A DNA stretch of 64,000 nt from positions 1 to 64,000 of the forward strand of contig JAZOTM010000025.1 in NCBI GenBank assembly GCA_045657625.1. Reading direction: 5' to 3'. A program made the position numbers and the translations under genes. Position 1 is the first letter of the stretch. Each line of letters starts with the position of its first letter. The DNA is from JAZOTM01 sp045657625. GTDB taxonomy: Bacteria; Bacillota; Clostridia; Lachnospirales; Lachnospiraceae. Shown here one piece after another: positions 34,678-44,329 of this stretch. The notes beneath the pieces are model-generated. The model was given only the letters and a program-made list of their open reading frames with translations, ran no database searches and was not told the DNA's origin.

Positions 34678-35115
34678 TTATTTACACAGCTCTGCTACGA
34701 TTTCATTAATCATTTTTCCGTCTGCCTTACCCTTCAATGCCGGCATTACCGCTTTCATAATGGCTCCCTTATTTTTGCTGGCAATCACCTCTGCAAAATT
34801 GTCTGCAAGAAACTGTTTTACTTCTGCTTCATCCATCATCTTTGGAGCATATTCCTGAATGACATCATAACGGAATTGATATTCTTCCAATAAATCTGTA
34901 CGATCTGCCGGGCAAGAATCCAACTGTTCTTTTGCCATCTTCATGGATTTTAAGATTACTTGATCCACCAAGTCATCGCTGATGTTATCTCTGGTTCCGG
35001 CATCAATCGCTGCCTTTTTCACATCTGAAACCAAGGTCGAAATAGCGTCCTTTCTAGCCTTATCTCTTGCTTTCATTGCTGCAATCATATCTTTTTGTAA
35101 TGTTTCGAACTGCAT
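34678..35115 (-). CDS. yqeY: GatB/YqeY-domain protein
   Basis: This 145-residue protein consists of the YqeY domain, related to the tail of GatB, which contacts tRNA. Blocks include DMIAAMKARDKARKDAISTLVSDVKKA at the start, EYQFRYDVIQEYAP in the middle, and NKGAIMKAVMPALKGKADGKMINEIVAE at the end. Stand-alone YqeY proteins are widespread, often beside rpsU or dnaG, with unclear function. Here it leads a cluster with hscC, 43 bases apart, preceded by AGGAAGG. Confidence 0.93.
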   Translation of the reverse strand: MQFETLQKDMIAAMKARDKARKDAISTLVSDVKKAAIDAGTRDNISDDLVDQVILKSMKMAKEQLDSCPADRTDLLEEYQFRYDVIQEYAPKMMDEAEVKQFLADNFAEVIASKNKGAIMKAVMPALKGKADGKMINEIVAELCK

Positions 35116-35322
35116 ACTCTACCTTCCTTTTTCTTTTTTTTAGATATTATAACATAAGGTTCCCTAGAAGACTTAGGAAATCTGTTTGCAACAAAACCAT
35201 TGCAGCGATCCCTTCCGGGAATCCATAAGGGTTCTCTGAAAAGCTGATATCCTTCCAACACCTCTTGTTCATATTCGTCTTATGAAAGAGGATATATCTC
35301 TAAATGGGAAGAGCACACAAAA

Positions 35323-35353
35323 AATAAGCTGTAGTCTAAACTACAGCTTATCT
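35323..35353 (-). terminator. Terminator after the DUF6033-like gene
   Basis: ATAAGCTGTAGT and ACTACAGCTTAT form a 12-bp stem with a four-base loop and a minus-strand T run. The rest of 35116-35322 shows only a 41-codon frame without a ribosome site. Confidence 0.85.
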
Positions 35354-35365
35354 CTTCTTATAATC

Positions 35366-36199
35366 TTAACCCTTAAAATCAATGTTCCCACCACGTGCCA
35401 ACTCTGCTTCTGTTCGCACATGCATTGCAGCCATATCATAGCTGTATGTCTGTACCTTAGCCAATAAATTTTCAAAGGAATCGGATTCAAAGGTCAGGTA
35501 TTCTTCCACCTGTTCCGCGTTCTTTTCTTTCGCTTTTTCGATTCGTTCTTCTTTGGCTTCCTTTTCAGCGGCTTTTCGTTCTTTTACTTTTTGTTCTTTT
35601 TTCTCTTCTGCTTTCTTTTCAATCCGCTTTTTCTGTAACTCTTGGGATTTATCCAACGTTGCAAAATAGCTTTCTTTTCCATTGGAGTCAATCGACATGC
35701 CAAAATTCTTCACGCCGGCTCCACTACTCGTAAAGCCATTTTTAGCCTCTGTAAGCTTATTCTGTGCCATAGCAATCAATCCTTCGTATTTCTTGCGATA
35801 GGATTCATCTGTCGCCATGCGCTCCAGTTTTTCTTCGTCAATCAGCACCACCATTTTATTGGCATTTCCATAAGACGCCGCATTTTGCTGTACTTGTGCT
35901 TTCATATCAGAGCTAACTACAATAAATTCCATGTTTTGGAATTTTCCCTTCAAAGAACTATAATAGTCCTTTGCTTTGTCTGAAAGTTGCACTTCTCCAA
36001 TGGTGTTTCCATATTCAGTCGTCTTCGGCACCAAGGAACTACCGGTATCAATCGACGTCCATTTTTTGACCTCTACCTTGCCACTCATAACATCCGATTT
36101 TGCCGTCGTCTGCCCTGACTTTGCTGTTTGCTGCGACTTTCCTGACTTCCATGTCTGCCCAGCCTGCTGATAGGATGAAATTCCATATAAATCAGCCAT
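35366..36199 (-). CDS. DUF6033-like protein
   Basis: This is a 277-residue hydrophilic protein with no signal peptide or membrane segment. After a serine/glutamine/lysine-rich start, LSDKAKDYYSSLKGKFQNMEFIVV and VVLIDEEKLERMATDESYRKKYEG resemble DUF6033 proteins of Lachnospiraceae. Residues about 185-235 are a highly charged K/E coiled coil. The function of the group is unknown. It has an AAGGAGG site and its own terminator, so it is a single-gene unit. Confidence 0.6.
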   Translation of the reverse strand: MADLYGISSYQQAGQTWKSGKSQQTAKSGQTTAKSDVMSGKVEVKKWTSIDTGSSLVPKTTEYGNTIGEVQLSDKAKDYYSSLKGKFQNMEFIVVSSDMKAQVQQNAASYGNANKMVVLIDEEKLERMATDESYRKKYEGLIAMAQNKLTEAKNGFTSSGAGVKNFGMSIDSNGKESYFATLDKSQELQKKRIEKKAEEKKEQKVKERKAAEKEAKEERIEKAKEKNAEQVEEYLTFESDSFENLLAKVQTYSYDMAAMHVRTEAELARGGNIDFKG

Positions 36200-36364
36200 A
36201 GTTTTTTACCTCCTTGTACATTTTATAAAGTATACCCCGCCCTTATCGAGCGCAGTTTCTCTTATCTTATATCGACAAAAATCTGAGATAAAGATATCGT
36301 TTTATAAAAGTTTAAGAATTCCTGCGGAGCATATTCATCCGTCGGAGTTGATCCCCCGACAAAA

Positions 36365-37441
36365 TCAAATCAAAGGATGACTATCCATATACGCTTCCAT
36401 CTTTAAGACATTTGGAATCGAATGTTCCAATTCCCGTGCATACAAATAGGTGTAGCGAATGATATCTGCGAAGCAAATCTCCCCTGTTTGTTTCCATTGT
36501 GCAAGGAGTAATTGACGTATATGTACACAAGCTGCCATTGCAGTCTGTGTTTGCCCAAAATAATACTCATCATAGGCCGATCCACACAAATACGTATATA
36601 TAAAATAAACCATAAGTTGTTCAAAAATAATCGACAAATCAACCCCTTGTTTTTGTAAAACGGCCTTCATTTCTTCATATTCTTGAGCAAATGATAGGTT
36701 TTCTTGAAACAGAATGCCTTCTGCTACATCCAATATATCCGGAAATTCCTCATTGGTAAATTCCCACTCCCTCATGGCATAAAACATAAGTTTTTCTTTT
36801 TCCGGGGGCAATTCTAGATGTATATAATCTGCATTCCAAATACAATCCATATCAAAGGGATCTTCCGTGTTTTCCAAAAGGTAAAAATCCATTTCCTGCT
36901 GAAACAGAGCTGCCATTGCCAAAATACGTCCCATACGCTCTGAAATAGAGCTACTTCGATCCTGTGCTATTTTCATGGCTTCTTTCCGTAGTTTTCGCAA
37001 ATAGCCATAAACCATTTGCTCTGTTTCCTCATATGCTTCCAAATCTTCTACATTTTTATCTTGACTGTAAAAGACCATCTTTTCCTTTCGGCTTAATAGC
37101 ATCTTAGCCACTTCCGGACAAGAGATACTAAGGGAATATTCCCTTACATTTTGAAATTCTTCCACATGACGAGGAAACGTTCTGCAAGTCTTGCATAGGA
37201 TTTCCTCTCCATGTTCTATAATCAAAGCGCATAACCCATCTTCTCTTAAATTCAGGCAATTCTTTTGCGCATCATGAAAAAAAGACTGCTCTTTTTGATT
37301 CACAGTCTTTATTCCAAGTGTCTTATATTTCTTCAAAGATTCTTCATCAATCTCAATCAACCAGCCACTGCAGCATGTCTTCGGACAGGCGCCTGCTATA
37401 CATTGAAAAGAATCGTAATAATCCGGATATATATATTCCAT
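36365..37441 (-). CDS. fliB: FliB-type lysine-N-methylase
   Basis: This 358-residue protein resembles flagellin lysine-N-methylase FliB. It has the cysteine-rich N-terminus (FQCIAGACPKTCCSGW) and further cysteines in CLNLREDGLCALI and CKTCRTFPR that would bind an iron-sulfur cluster, as known for the family. FliB methylates surface lysines of flagellin. No flagellar gene is in the window, and non-flagellar relatives exist, so the target is open. It starts 5 bases after the HD-domain gene, indicating coupled expression with it. Confidence 0.85.
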   Translation of the reverse strand: MEYIYPDYYDSFQCIAGACPKTCCSGWLIEIDEESLKKYKTLGIKTVNQKEQSFFHDAQKNCLNLREDGLCALIIEHGEEILCKTCRTFPRHVEEFQNVREYSLSISCPEVAKMLLSRKEKMVFYSQDKNVEDLEAYEETEQMVYGYLRKLRKEAMKIAQDRSSSISERMGRILAMAALFQQEMDFYLLENTEDPFDMDCIWNADYIHLELPPEKEKLMFYAMREWEFTNEEFPDILDVAEGILFQENLSFAQEYEEMKAVLQKQGVDLSIIFEQLMVYFIYTYLCGSAYDEYYFGQTQTAMAACVHIRQLLLAQWKQTGEICFADIIRYTYLYARELEHSIPNVLKMEAYMDSHPLI

Positions 37442-37446
37442 GTTTG

Positions 37447-38208
37447 TTATCCTTCTAAAACACTAAGTATTTCTTGTTTTGTTTCCATAATAGCGGCCTT
37501 TGTCACCGCATTTTCTGTTGGAAAGGCAAATAATTTTTGCAAAAAGCCTTGTTCTAAGGCTATTTTTCGACTATAGGGATAAACCAATTCAAAGGTAAGT
37601 GCCATATGTCCGATTAAATGATCTACAGAAGTAATCCTAGCATCTCTAGTCACTGTTTGATGCATACGCACCTGTCTCATTACTTCCTCAGAAACCGGCT
37701 CCTGCACCATTTTTTCTTTGGTCGTGTTGTAAATATCTTCCATTGGAGTCTCAATATTCACGCGCAAAATATCAATTTTATCCGCGTCTCTTAGTATATG
37801 ACAAAAAACCTTTGTTTTTTCATCTAAGTCTACCGGAATTCGAAATTGGTTGTGTGCACGAATCACCGTTTCCAACAATTCATCGAATTCTCTCTCTTCG
37901 TAAAAAAGATTCGCCAAGCGATCCGGTCCAAAAAGCAAATCTGCTCCAAATGCAGCATGATCCACAGAATCCCCATCAATAAAAGTATTATATCTTTTTA
38001 CCTGTTCAAAACGTCCAATATCATGAAGCATTCCGGAAAGCCATGCAACTTCACATTCCTCATGGGAAAGTTCCAGACTTTCTGCAATTTTCTTGCATAA
38101 TTCGGCAACACGATAGGTATGTGCAATTTTTAAGGCAATTTTCGGGTCCTTCGGATTATAATTTTCTGTATAAGAAGTAAATTGCTGTTTTACCTTACGT
38201 TCTTCCAT
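37447..38208 (-). CDS. HD-domain phosphohydrolase
   Basis: This is a 253-residue metal-dependent HD protein. Residues H-HD-D appear in KIAHTYRVAELCKKIAESL, WLSGMLHDIGRFEQVK, VIRAHNQF and LRDADKIDILR. The family hydrolyses nucleotides or nucleotide second messengers; the substrate here is not known. It lies 19 bases after the NSS symporter gene and 5 bases before fliB, so three genes run as one unit. Confidence 0.88.
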   Translation of the reverse strand: MEERKVKQQFTSYTENYNPKDPKIALKIAHTYRVAELCKKIAESLELSHEECEVAWLSGMLHDIGRFEQVKRYNTFIDGDSVDHAAFGADLLFGPDRLANLFYEEREFDELLETVIRAHNQFRIPVDLDEKTKVFCHILRDADKIDILRVNIETPMEDIYNTTKEKMVQEPVSEEVMRQVRMHQTVTRDARITSVDHLIGHMALTFELVYPYSRKIALEQGFLQKLFAFPTENAVTKAAIMETKQEILSVLEG

Positions 38209-38227
38209 GTCAAGCCTTTCTCTTTTT

Positions 38228-39616
38228 CTATTTCACCAATCCAAAGGACTGTAAAAACAGAATAAACAATAAAATAGGTGCTATAAATTTCATCATAGCA
38301 ATGTATAGTCTTTTTCTACCAAATTTTCCACCGGTTTTTTCGACTTCCGAAATCACATAATCCGGTGTCACAAAATAGCCGACTAACACGCAGGTCGCGA
38401 TAGCAACAATCGGCATAAACAGATAGTTACTGATGTAATCCATCAAATCCAAGATCTGTCCTACGCTTCCATTTGGCAACGTGAGTTCAAAATACAACAC
38501 ATTATATCCCAAGCACACCAAAATACCAAAAAACGTAGCGATTGCTGTTTCAATCAATGTGGATTTTTTTCGTTCAAAATGGAACTGATCACATAAACTG
38601 GAAACCACTGCTTCCATGACGGAAACGGCGCTCGTCAATGCAGCAAAAAGAACCATCGCAAAAAACAATGTGCCCATTATTCTTCCCAAAACGCCCATTT
38701 GCGCGAATACTTTCGGTAAAGAAATAAACATCAAGCCGGGGCCTGAAGCAGACAATCCTTCGCTTCCCATGAATACATAAACAGCCGGAATAATCATAAC
38801 CCCTGCCAAAATTGCAACCACTGTATCAAAAATTTCGATTTGGTTAATGGATTTTCCCAAATCAGCATCATCCGGCACGTAAGAACCATAGGCAATCATA
38901 ATACCCATAGCAATACTTAAAGAGTAGAATAATTGTCCCATAGCATCTAATAAGACTGTAAAAAACTTTCCGGCTGTCATTCCTTCAAAATTCGGTACCA
39001 AGAGAATAGAAAGACCCTGTAACCCGGTACGCAACACCCCATCATCTTCATAAGAAATGGTTAAAGAAAATACCGAAATAATCAGAATTAAAATAATCAA
39101 TACCGGCATAATATATTTCGAAGCACGTTCAATCCCTTTATTGACGCCACCCAAAACAATGATTGCACACAAAAACAGAAATACAATCGTTGCCATCAAA
39201 GGTTCTACCGGAGATGTAATAAATTCTGTAAAGTATCCATCTACCGCTGCGTCTAATCCGCCACCAGTCAAAAACGTAAGAAAATACTTTAATACCCATC
39301 CGCCAATAACACAATAATAGGGCATGATAATCATTGGTACTAAACAAGCCAATACTCCTACCCAACGGAATTTGGGATGTAGTTGTTTATAAGCAGTCAA
39401 CGGACTTTGCTTTGTTTTGCGACCAATGGCAACTTCCGTGGTGAGTAACGCATAACCAAAGGTCAATGCTAAAATCAAATACATAACCAAGAAGAGTCCA
39501 CCACCATCTTTTGCAGCCAAATACGGAAATCTCCAAATATTTCCAAGTCCTACAGCAGATCCCGCGGCAGCAAGTACAAACCCAATGGATCCACCAAATT
39601 TACCTCTTTTTTTCAT
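38228..39616 (-). CDS. Sodium-dependent symporter, NSS family
   Basis: This is a 462-residue membrane protein with 11-12 hydrophobic helices. The start at ATG 39616 follows AAGGAGT. The first helix, AAAGSAVGLGNIWRFPYLAAKDGGG, carries the unwound substrate and sodium site typical of LeuT/MhsT relatives. Bacterial members move amino acids such as tryptophan, tyrosine or leucine with sodium. Substrate identity is not determinable here. Confidence 0.92.
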   Translation of the reverse strand: MKKRGKFGGSIGFVLAAAGSAVGLGNIWRFPYLAAKDGGGLFLVMYLILALTFGYALLTTEVAIGRKTKQSPLTAYKQLHPKFRWVGVLACLVPMIIMPYYCVIGGWVLKYFLTFLTGGGLDAAVDGYFTEFITSPVEPLMATIVFLFLCAIIVLGGVNKGIERASKYIMPVLIILILIISVFSLTISYEDDGVLRTGLQGLSILLVPNFEGMTAGKFFTVLLDAMGQLFYSLSIAMGIMIAYGSYVPDDADLGKSINQIEIFDTVVAILAGVMIIPAVYVFMGSEGLSASGPGLMFISLPKVFAQMGVLGRIMGTLFFAMVLFAALTSAVSVMEAVVSSLCDQFHFERKKSTLIETAIATFFGILVCLGYNVLYFELTLPNGSVGQILDLMDYISNYLFMPIVAIATCVLVGYFVTPDYVISEVEKTGGKFGRKRLYIAMMKFIAPILLFILFLQSFGLVK

Positions 39617-39675
39617 ACTAACTCCTTTTTGCAATTCATATGCTCTAATTTAATATTGTATCACATTCCGTAGGC

Positions 39676-39712
39676 AGAAAAAAAGAACCCTTATTTTTCA
39701 ATAAGAGTTCTT
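39676..39712 (-). terminator. Terminator after the MBL-fold hydrolase
   Basis: GAACCCTTAT and ATAAGAGTTC pair with one mismatch, and the minus strand ends in a T run. Confidence 0.65.
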
Positions 39713-39719
39713 CGTAAAC

Positions 39720-40568
39720 TTATTTACCATAAACCGTCAGTAACAAGTCTTTTCTTATAAAAATACTTGCACGACCACAACGCACGCGACATAAGGTAGA
39801 TGCTTTTGGATCCATTTCTACGTATTTATGATTTAATTTGTCTTCAATTTTAGAAGTTCCGTTATAAATTCCATCAATTAACTGAATATATGCATCCACA
39901 TATTCCGGGGAAATAGGTGTACCATTATGATTGGGAAAAATATAATTTAGTTTCGGAAACAAGCTTTTTATTCTTTCACAATTTTCCTTCATATTTTGAA
40001 GGCGAAGATGAATTTCATACGGTGCCTCAGGATTGCAGGAATTATCAAACATATTCACCTGCGCAGCTTCAAGCTCATCTCCGACAAAAATCATCCCATT
40101 TTCCTCATCAAAGAAAAACAAACTGGAATTACAATGGGCGTCTTTCACTGTCAAAACCTGAATCTTACGATTTCCTAAATCGATAATATCTCCTTCTCCC
40201 ACAATTTTCTTTTTATAATCCGGATGTGGCAATTTGCTTAAATCAAAGGGAATAAATCCCGGTGTGTTCACAGATGGCGCATCTATTTCCCACCCTGCGG
40301 ACACCATAACTTCTTCAAACTCCCCATTTCCTGCAGAATGATCCGGATGAAAATGCGTGTTGGCCACTACAATTGGTTTCGTCGTCAAGGATTCCACATG
40401 CGCTTTCAAATTTCCTACACCATATCCTGTATCTATTAAAAGTGATTTTTCTTCTCCTTCCAATAAATACATAAATTGTGTACCACCCATAAAACTAATT
40501 ACCCACGTATTTGGAGTAATCTTGTATGATAAATAACTTCCAAAAATTTCTTCTAATGTTGGTTCCAT
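39720..40568 (-). CDS. MBL-fold metallohydrolase
   Basis: This is a 282-residue metallo-beta-lactamase-fold hydrolase. SLLIDTGYGVGNL precedes the zinc motif THFHPDHSAGN (HxHxDH, near residue 70), DAHCNSSLFFF holds the next histidine and FVGDE the bridging aspartate. A late NHNG adds the last histidine. The substrate is unknown; members include thioesterase, glyoxalase and lactonase types. It has AGGAGG upstream and stands as a single gene with a terminator. Confidence 0.9.
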   Translation of the reverse strand: MEPTLEEIFGSYLSYKITPNTWVISFMGGTQFMYLLEGEEKSLLIDTGYGVGNLKAHVESLTTKPIVVANTHFHPDHSAGNGEFEEVMVSAGWEIDAPSVNTPGFIPFDLSKLPHPDYKKKIVGEGDIIDLGNRKIQVLTVKDAHCNSSLFFFDEENGMIFVGDELEAAQVNMFDNSCNPEAPYEIHLRLQNMKENCERIKSLFPKLNYIFPNHNGTPISPEYVDAYIQLIDGIYNGTSKIEDKLNHKYVEMDPKASTLCRVRCGRASIFIRKDLLLTVYGK

Positions 40569-40660
40569 AATTACCTCCTACATTTTTTATTATTGTAGTA
40601 TGTGAGATAAACTTATAAAACCGCTTTTTTTCTCTTTAACCCGATAAATTTTCAGATAAT

Positions 40661-41158
40661 CTAAAACAACGTAACTGCGCCTGCAATCAAAAGACTCAAT
40701 ACCGCAAATAGAACAATCTTTATGCTTTGGCTTTTCCGATTGAACCCAAAGGAATGAAATCCTTTTGCTCCCGCTGTTTCCGGATATAACTTTTGAATCC
40801 ATACATTCAATTTTGTCAGCATAAACCAATCAAAGCATACAATATCAAAAAGTTTGTAGCCCTCCAGTATAATAAAAAACCGTAAAAACACCTGCCAAAA
40901 TTGAAAACCGGATGTTTTTGCGTCTACAACAGCCCATACCAAAACAGCAATTGCACAAACAAATATGAGCACCATGAAGACTACGCCCAAAAGATTTACC
41001 CAAAGCGGTCGATCCGGCATTTTACTCAGGCTTTCTTTGATATCCTCCGGTGCTCCAAAATGCTCAGAACCAAATTTGGGAATTACCAAGACAAAATCCA
41101 GCATAATCAACACAGCCAGCAAACAAATCAACCCCAAAAACAACAATGTTTTTAACAT
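40661..41158 (-). CDS. Hypothetical membrane protein
   Basis: This protein of about 165 residues (start ATG 41158; an in-frame ATG 12 bases upstream is possible) has about four hydrophobic segments: LLFLGLICLLAVLIMLDFVL, VNLLGVVFMVLIFVCAIAVL, a middle segment around FWQVFLRFFIILEG, and IKIVLFAVLSLLIAGAVTLF at the end. No family is recognised. Its neighbours on the same strand are a phosphoglycerate-mutase-like gene and the MBL hydrolase. Confidence 0.65.
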   Translation of the reverse strand: MLKTLLFLGLICLLAVLIMLDFVLVIPKFGSEHFGAPEDIKESLSKMPDRPLWVNLLGVVFMVLIFVCAIAVLVWAVVDAKTSGFQFWQVFLRFFIILEGYKLFDIVCFDWFMLTKLNVWIQKLYPETAGAKGFHSFGFNRKSQSIKIVLFAVLSLLIAGAVTLF

Positions 41159-41206
41159 ACTCTCACCCATCCTTTTCTTAAGATGGATTTATTATACTTC
41201 ATTTTG

Positions 41207-41782
41207 TTAGTTACGTCTAACTGGAATTGAATAAGACTGATTCACTACTTCTGCACTATAAATTGCACAATTACCAATGTTCGTAGACCAATAGCTTCCC
41301 TTCGATTCCGGAGTTAAATATTCTAAAATTCCTTTCATTGCAATAGCATGTGTGGAAATCAAAATATTCGATGCCTCGCACTCTGAAAGAATTTCTTCCA
41401 CAAATTGCCCGGCACGAGATACCACCGAGGACAATTGTTCCATTCCTTCCGGAGCTGGATTATTGGCAAAATCCTGAAAAAATTCCAAGACTTCCGGTGC
41501 CGGATTCTTTAAACTCATTCCTTCATAAGGACCATAATCCATTTCAATCAACCGCTCCTCCACAATCAATTCGGCCGTTACAGCGATATTTTCGGCCGTT
41601 TGAATAGCACGAATCAAAGGACTGGTATAAATTTTAGAAAAGGTAATCCCTTGTTCTTTGAACCATCTTCCGGCTTCTTTCGCCTGCTGAATTCCCACAT
41701 CATTCAACGGGTGATTACTTCTTCCCTGTAATGCATATGCACTATTCATTTCCGTTTGCCCATGTCTAATGATATATAACAT
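41207..41782 (-). CDS. Histidine phosphatase (phosphoglycerate mutase-like)
   Basis: This 191-residue member of the branch 1 histidine phosphatase family has IIRHGQTEMN at the start with the phosphorylated histidine near residue 7. It also has TSPLIRAIQTAENI, the acidic EMDYGPYEGM, and a late STHAIAMKG with the second histidine. It may act as a cofactor-dependent phosphatase on sugar phosphates or cobalamin precursors rather than as glycolytic mutase, given its short length. Confidence 0.88.
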   Translation of the reverse strand: MLYIIRHGQTEMNSAYALQGRSNHPLNDVGIQQAKEAGRWFKEQGITFSKIYTSPLIRAIQTAENIAVTAELIVEERLIEMDYGPYEGMSLKNPAPEVLEFFQDFANNPAPEGMEQLSSVVSRAGQFVEEILSECEASNILISTHAIAMKGILEYLTPESKGSYWSTNIGNCAIYSAEVVNQSYSIPVRRN

Positions 41783-41824
41783 TTTTTTCTCCTAACCGAA
41801 CAATCCATATTGTTATTGAAAACT

Positions 41825-42742
41825 TTACACTCTTTCACATTTCCCACAGCGGCTACATCCATTGCAAGTCAATCGCATCCCGCAATTCTGACAATGCTCG
41901 CCAAAATAAGGCTCATACAACTTTTCCGGATGCAATGGACCACCCCATGTATCTGTCAATTTCCAGTCTATGGGTTTTCCTCGAAAAGAAAGCCCGGATT
42001 TGTATGCTTGTTCACTTTGTAAGCTTCCTTTTATTTTGTATGTTTTTCCATCTTTTACAAAGATACGCCCCGTTCCGCAAAATACGAATGTTACGTTGTA
42101 CGTCTTACATTCCTCGTGTAGTTTTTTTACCCACTCATAATGGCATGGTCTGGCGCCACCATAATTCTCGCCATCGCAAAGGACTTGCTCTATCTGTCCT
42201 TCTTGTAAATAGGAGGCTATCGTAACCGGACCAATGAAGGGAGCACACATAATCCCCTTATGCTTAAAAGGAAGCGCATGTAAAATAGGAATGCGCTCGT
42301 CTGCTCTCCTTTGATTCTCACAGGTCACATTCAACATCACATTTTCCCAACCATCTCCCCAGTTCCAAGGCAAATGGTCTGCCACACGTTCCGGTCTTTT
42401 GGTCAAAAGAAAAAACTTCACATCCGGCCTGCGACTCATAATTTCCCATGCTTCCTCTCTCCATGCATCCGCCTCTTCTAAAAAGAAATCGGAAGTCATA
42501 CAGACACGTATCATTTCCCCACTTTTTACTTTATATTCTCCATTTCGATATTTAGATAAAGGATAACGAAATCCTGCTTTCGTGCGATAAATATCCGCGC
42601 CATCTTTGTCCCGAATACCATCTAAATAATACATATAACAATTCTGGCAACCTTCACTGCATTTGATACAGCCGTGCCAAGGATTCCATATATCGTGCAG
42701 TGGAATCACCTCATTTCTGCTATTTCTCTTATTTTGACACAA
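41825..42742 (-). CDS. DUF5131 (phage Gp37/Gp68-like) protein
   Basis: This 305-residue protein begins the domain with IWNPWHGCIKCSEGCQNCYM, a cysteine cluster like that of radical SAM-related DUF5131 proteins. CMTSDFFLEEADAWREEAWEIM, FFLLTKRPERV and LNVTCENQRRADERIPIL follow. The C-terminus adds a zinc-ribbon-like CQNCGMRLTCNGCSRCGKC that phage members lack. The chemistry is unknown. It lies alone between the phosphatase and the YjeM-like permease. Confidence 0.85.
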   Translation of the reverse strand: MCQNKRNSRNEVIPLHDIWNPWHGCIKCSEGCQNCYMYYLDGIRDKDGADIYRTKAGFRYPLSKYRNGEYKVKSGEMIRVCMTSDFFLEEADAWREEAWEIMSRRPDVKFFLLTKRPERVADHLPWNWGDGWENVMLNVTCENQRRADERIPILHALPFKHKGIMCAPFIGPVTIASYLQEGQIEQVLCDGENYGGARPCHYEWVKKLHEECKTYNVTFVFCGTGRIFVKDGKTYKIKGSLQSEQAYKSGLSFRGKPIDWKLTDTWGGPLHPEKLYEPYFGEHCQNCGMRLTCNGCSRCGKCERV

Positions 42743-42747
42743 AAAAG

Positions 42748-42790
42748 AAAAAACGCCAATGGCTCCATCTCGGAACCAATGGCATTTTCC
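42748..42790 (-). terminator. Terminator after the YjeM-like permease
   Basis: GCCAATGG and CCAATGGC pair with one A-A mismatch and continue into a TCC/GGA inner pair, with a minus-strand T run. Confidence 0.6.
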
Positions 42791-42799
42791 TGATTGTAT

Positions 42800-44329
42800 T
42801 TATGCTTCTGTTATTTCTTCTGTAGAAATTTCGCCTAATTTGATGCGCTTTTCATAACGTGTATAAATAATCCAAGCAGCAAAACCAAAAATTACCGGAC
42901 CGCTCAAAGACCAGAAAGTTGTTTCCCAATCCCCGTCTAATGCAGGCTGTATAATGGCGAATGCGTTTGCAAAGAAAAGTGTTAAGGTCACGACATAACC
43001 CCAAATATTTGCAGAACGCTGGGTCTTATATACCACAAAGCTACGATCTATTCCCTCCATTTTCTTGAATTTCGGGAAAGCAAAGGAAATGAACATATAA
43101 GGAACGGTCATTCCCACATTTACCATTGCTGTTAAAATCACAAAGAACTGTTGCATGGTGTCACCACCAAAGGATACCAAAAGTACCATGACACATACGA
43201 TTGCACATTGTACCCACATCGCATTTTTTGGCATTCCATCTTCGGCAATTTCACCCATTTTTCCAGGCCACAGTTCCTTTGGAGTCCCATCAATCATCTG
43301 TTTCAACGGAGAATACACCAAGGTAAACATGGCCCCAATCAATGCCAATAGCATAATTAACGCATAAACTCTGGCAAATCCGTGTGCCAATAGAATCTGT
43401 GTTGCTTCTGATGCACCAAATGCAGCACCAAATGCAGATGCAAAATTTGACATAATTACATAGGAAACATTTCCCAATGTAATCGTATCTGTTCCAAGAA
43501 TCTCACTATAGTTAGTAAAGGAACCTACCAATAAAATCAAAACCGCATATCCTACGACAATTACCATAGCTGCAGTGATGATTGCCTTTGGAAAGTTTTT
43601 CTTTGGATTTTCGGCCTTATCAACCAATCCACCTACCGCTTCAATTCCACCATATGCAAATAACGCATATACAATAAAAGATAAAATCATAATCGGGCTA
43701 CCTTGATAGGCTGCATTTAATGGTGTCTGTAAAGACTCTAACCCTTGGAACGGCTGTTCAAACTGTCCATGACGAGCAATAATCATGACAAAGGAACCAA
43801 CAACCACCAAAATATTAATGGTCAATACGGCTGTTCCACCGATGGAAGTCACTTTACTGATTTTATCAATTCCCTTAGCATCAAAATAGGTGATAAAAAT
43901 AAAGAATACCACTGCCATAATTCCAAGTAATCTAGAACCGGACAACCATTCTGACCCAAAAAGGGACCAATTAGAAGTAGAATCTTCTCCAAAAATCAAA
44001 TTTGATACCGGAACCCAAATACCGGAAGAAACATTTACCATCCACAGTACGTAGGAAGCGTACCACATAAATGTACCGATAAATGCATACTTTGGTCCTA
44101 CAGAATTACACATCCAAGAATACATTCCACCCGTTTCATGACGAAATGCAGAACCAAATTCTGCTACCATAAAAGCAAAGGGAATAAAAAACAAGATTCC
44201 TGCAATTACAAACCACGGAATTGCAGCATATCCCATTAAATAATAGGATCTTGGAATGTTATTGAAGCCATATACTGATGTAAAAATCATCAATATAAGA
44301 GACATCAAGCCAAGCTTTTTTTCTTTCAT
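42800..44329 (-). CDS. yjeM: YjeM-like amino acid permease (glutamate/GABA transporter family)
   Basis: This is a 509-residue APC-superfamily transporter with about 12 membrane helices. GLMSLILMIFTSVYGFNNIPRSYYLMGYAAIPWF, FVIAGILFFIPFAFMVAEFGSAFRHETGGMYSWM and VGPKYAFIGTFMWYASYVLWMV closely follow E. coli YjeM as I recall it. YjeM's substrate is not settled. It is a single-gene unit with a 170-base upstream gap that contains the terminator of the next gene. Confidence 0.88.
   Translation of the reverse strand: MKEKKLGLMSLILMIFTSVYGFNNIPRSYYLMGYAAIPWFVIAGILFFIPFAFMVAEFGSAFRHETGGMYSWMCNSVGPKYAFIGTFMWYASYVLWMVNVSSGIWVPVSNLIFGEDSTSNWSLFGSEWLSGSRLLGIMAVVFFIFITYFDAKGIDKISKVTSIGGTAVLTINILVVVGSFVMIIARHGQFEQPFQGLESLQTPLNAAYQGSPIMILSFIVYALFAYGGIEAVGGLVDKAENPKKNFPKAIITAAMVIVVGYAVLILLVGSFTNYSEILGTDTITLGNVSYVIMSNFASAFGAAFGASEATQILLAHGFARVYALIMLLALIGAMFTLVYSPLKQMIDGTPKELWPGKMGEIAEDGMPKNAMWVQCAIVCVMVLLVSFGGDTMQQFFVILTAMVNVGMTVPYMFISFAFPKFKKMEGIDRSFVVYKTQRSANIWGYVVTLTLFFANAFAIIQPALDGDWETTFWSLSGPVIFGFAAWIIYTRYEKRIKLGEISTEEITEA

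Noticed and set aside
35147..35272. A 41-codon minus-strand frame upstream of yqeY
   Set aside because: It has no ribosome site and no recognisable family; it may be chance.
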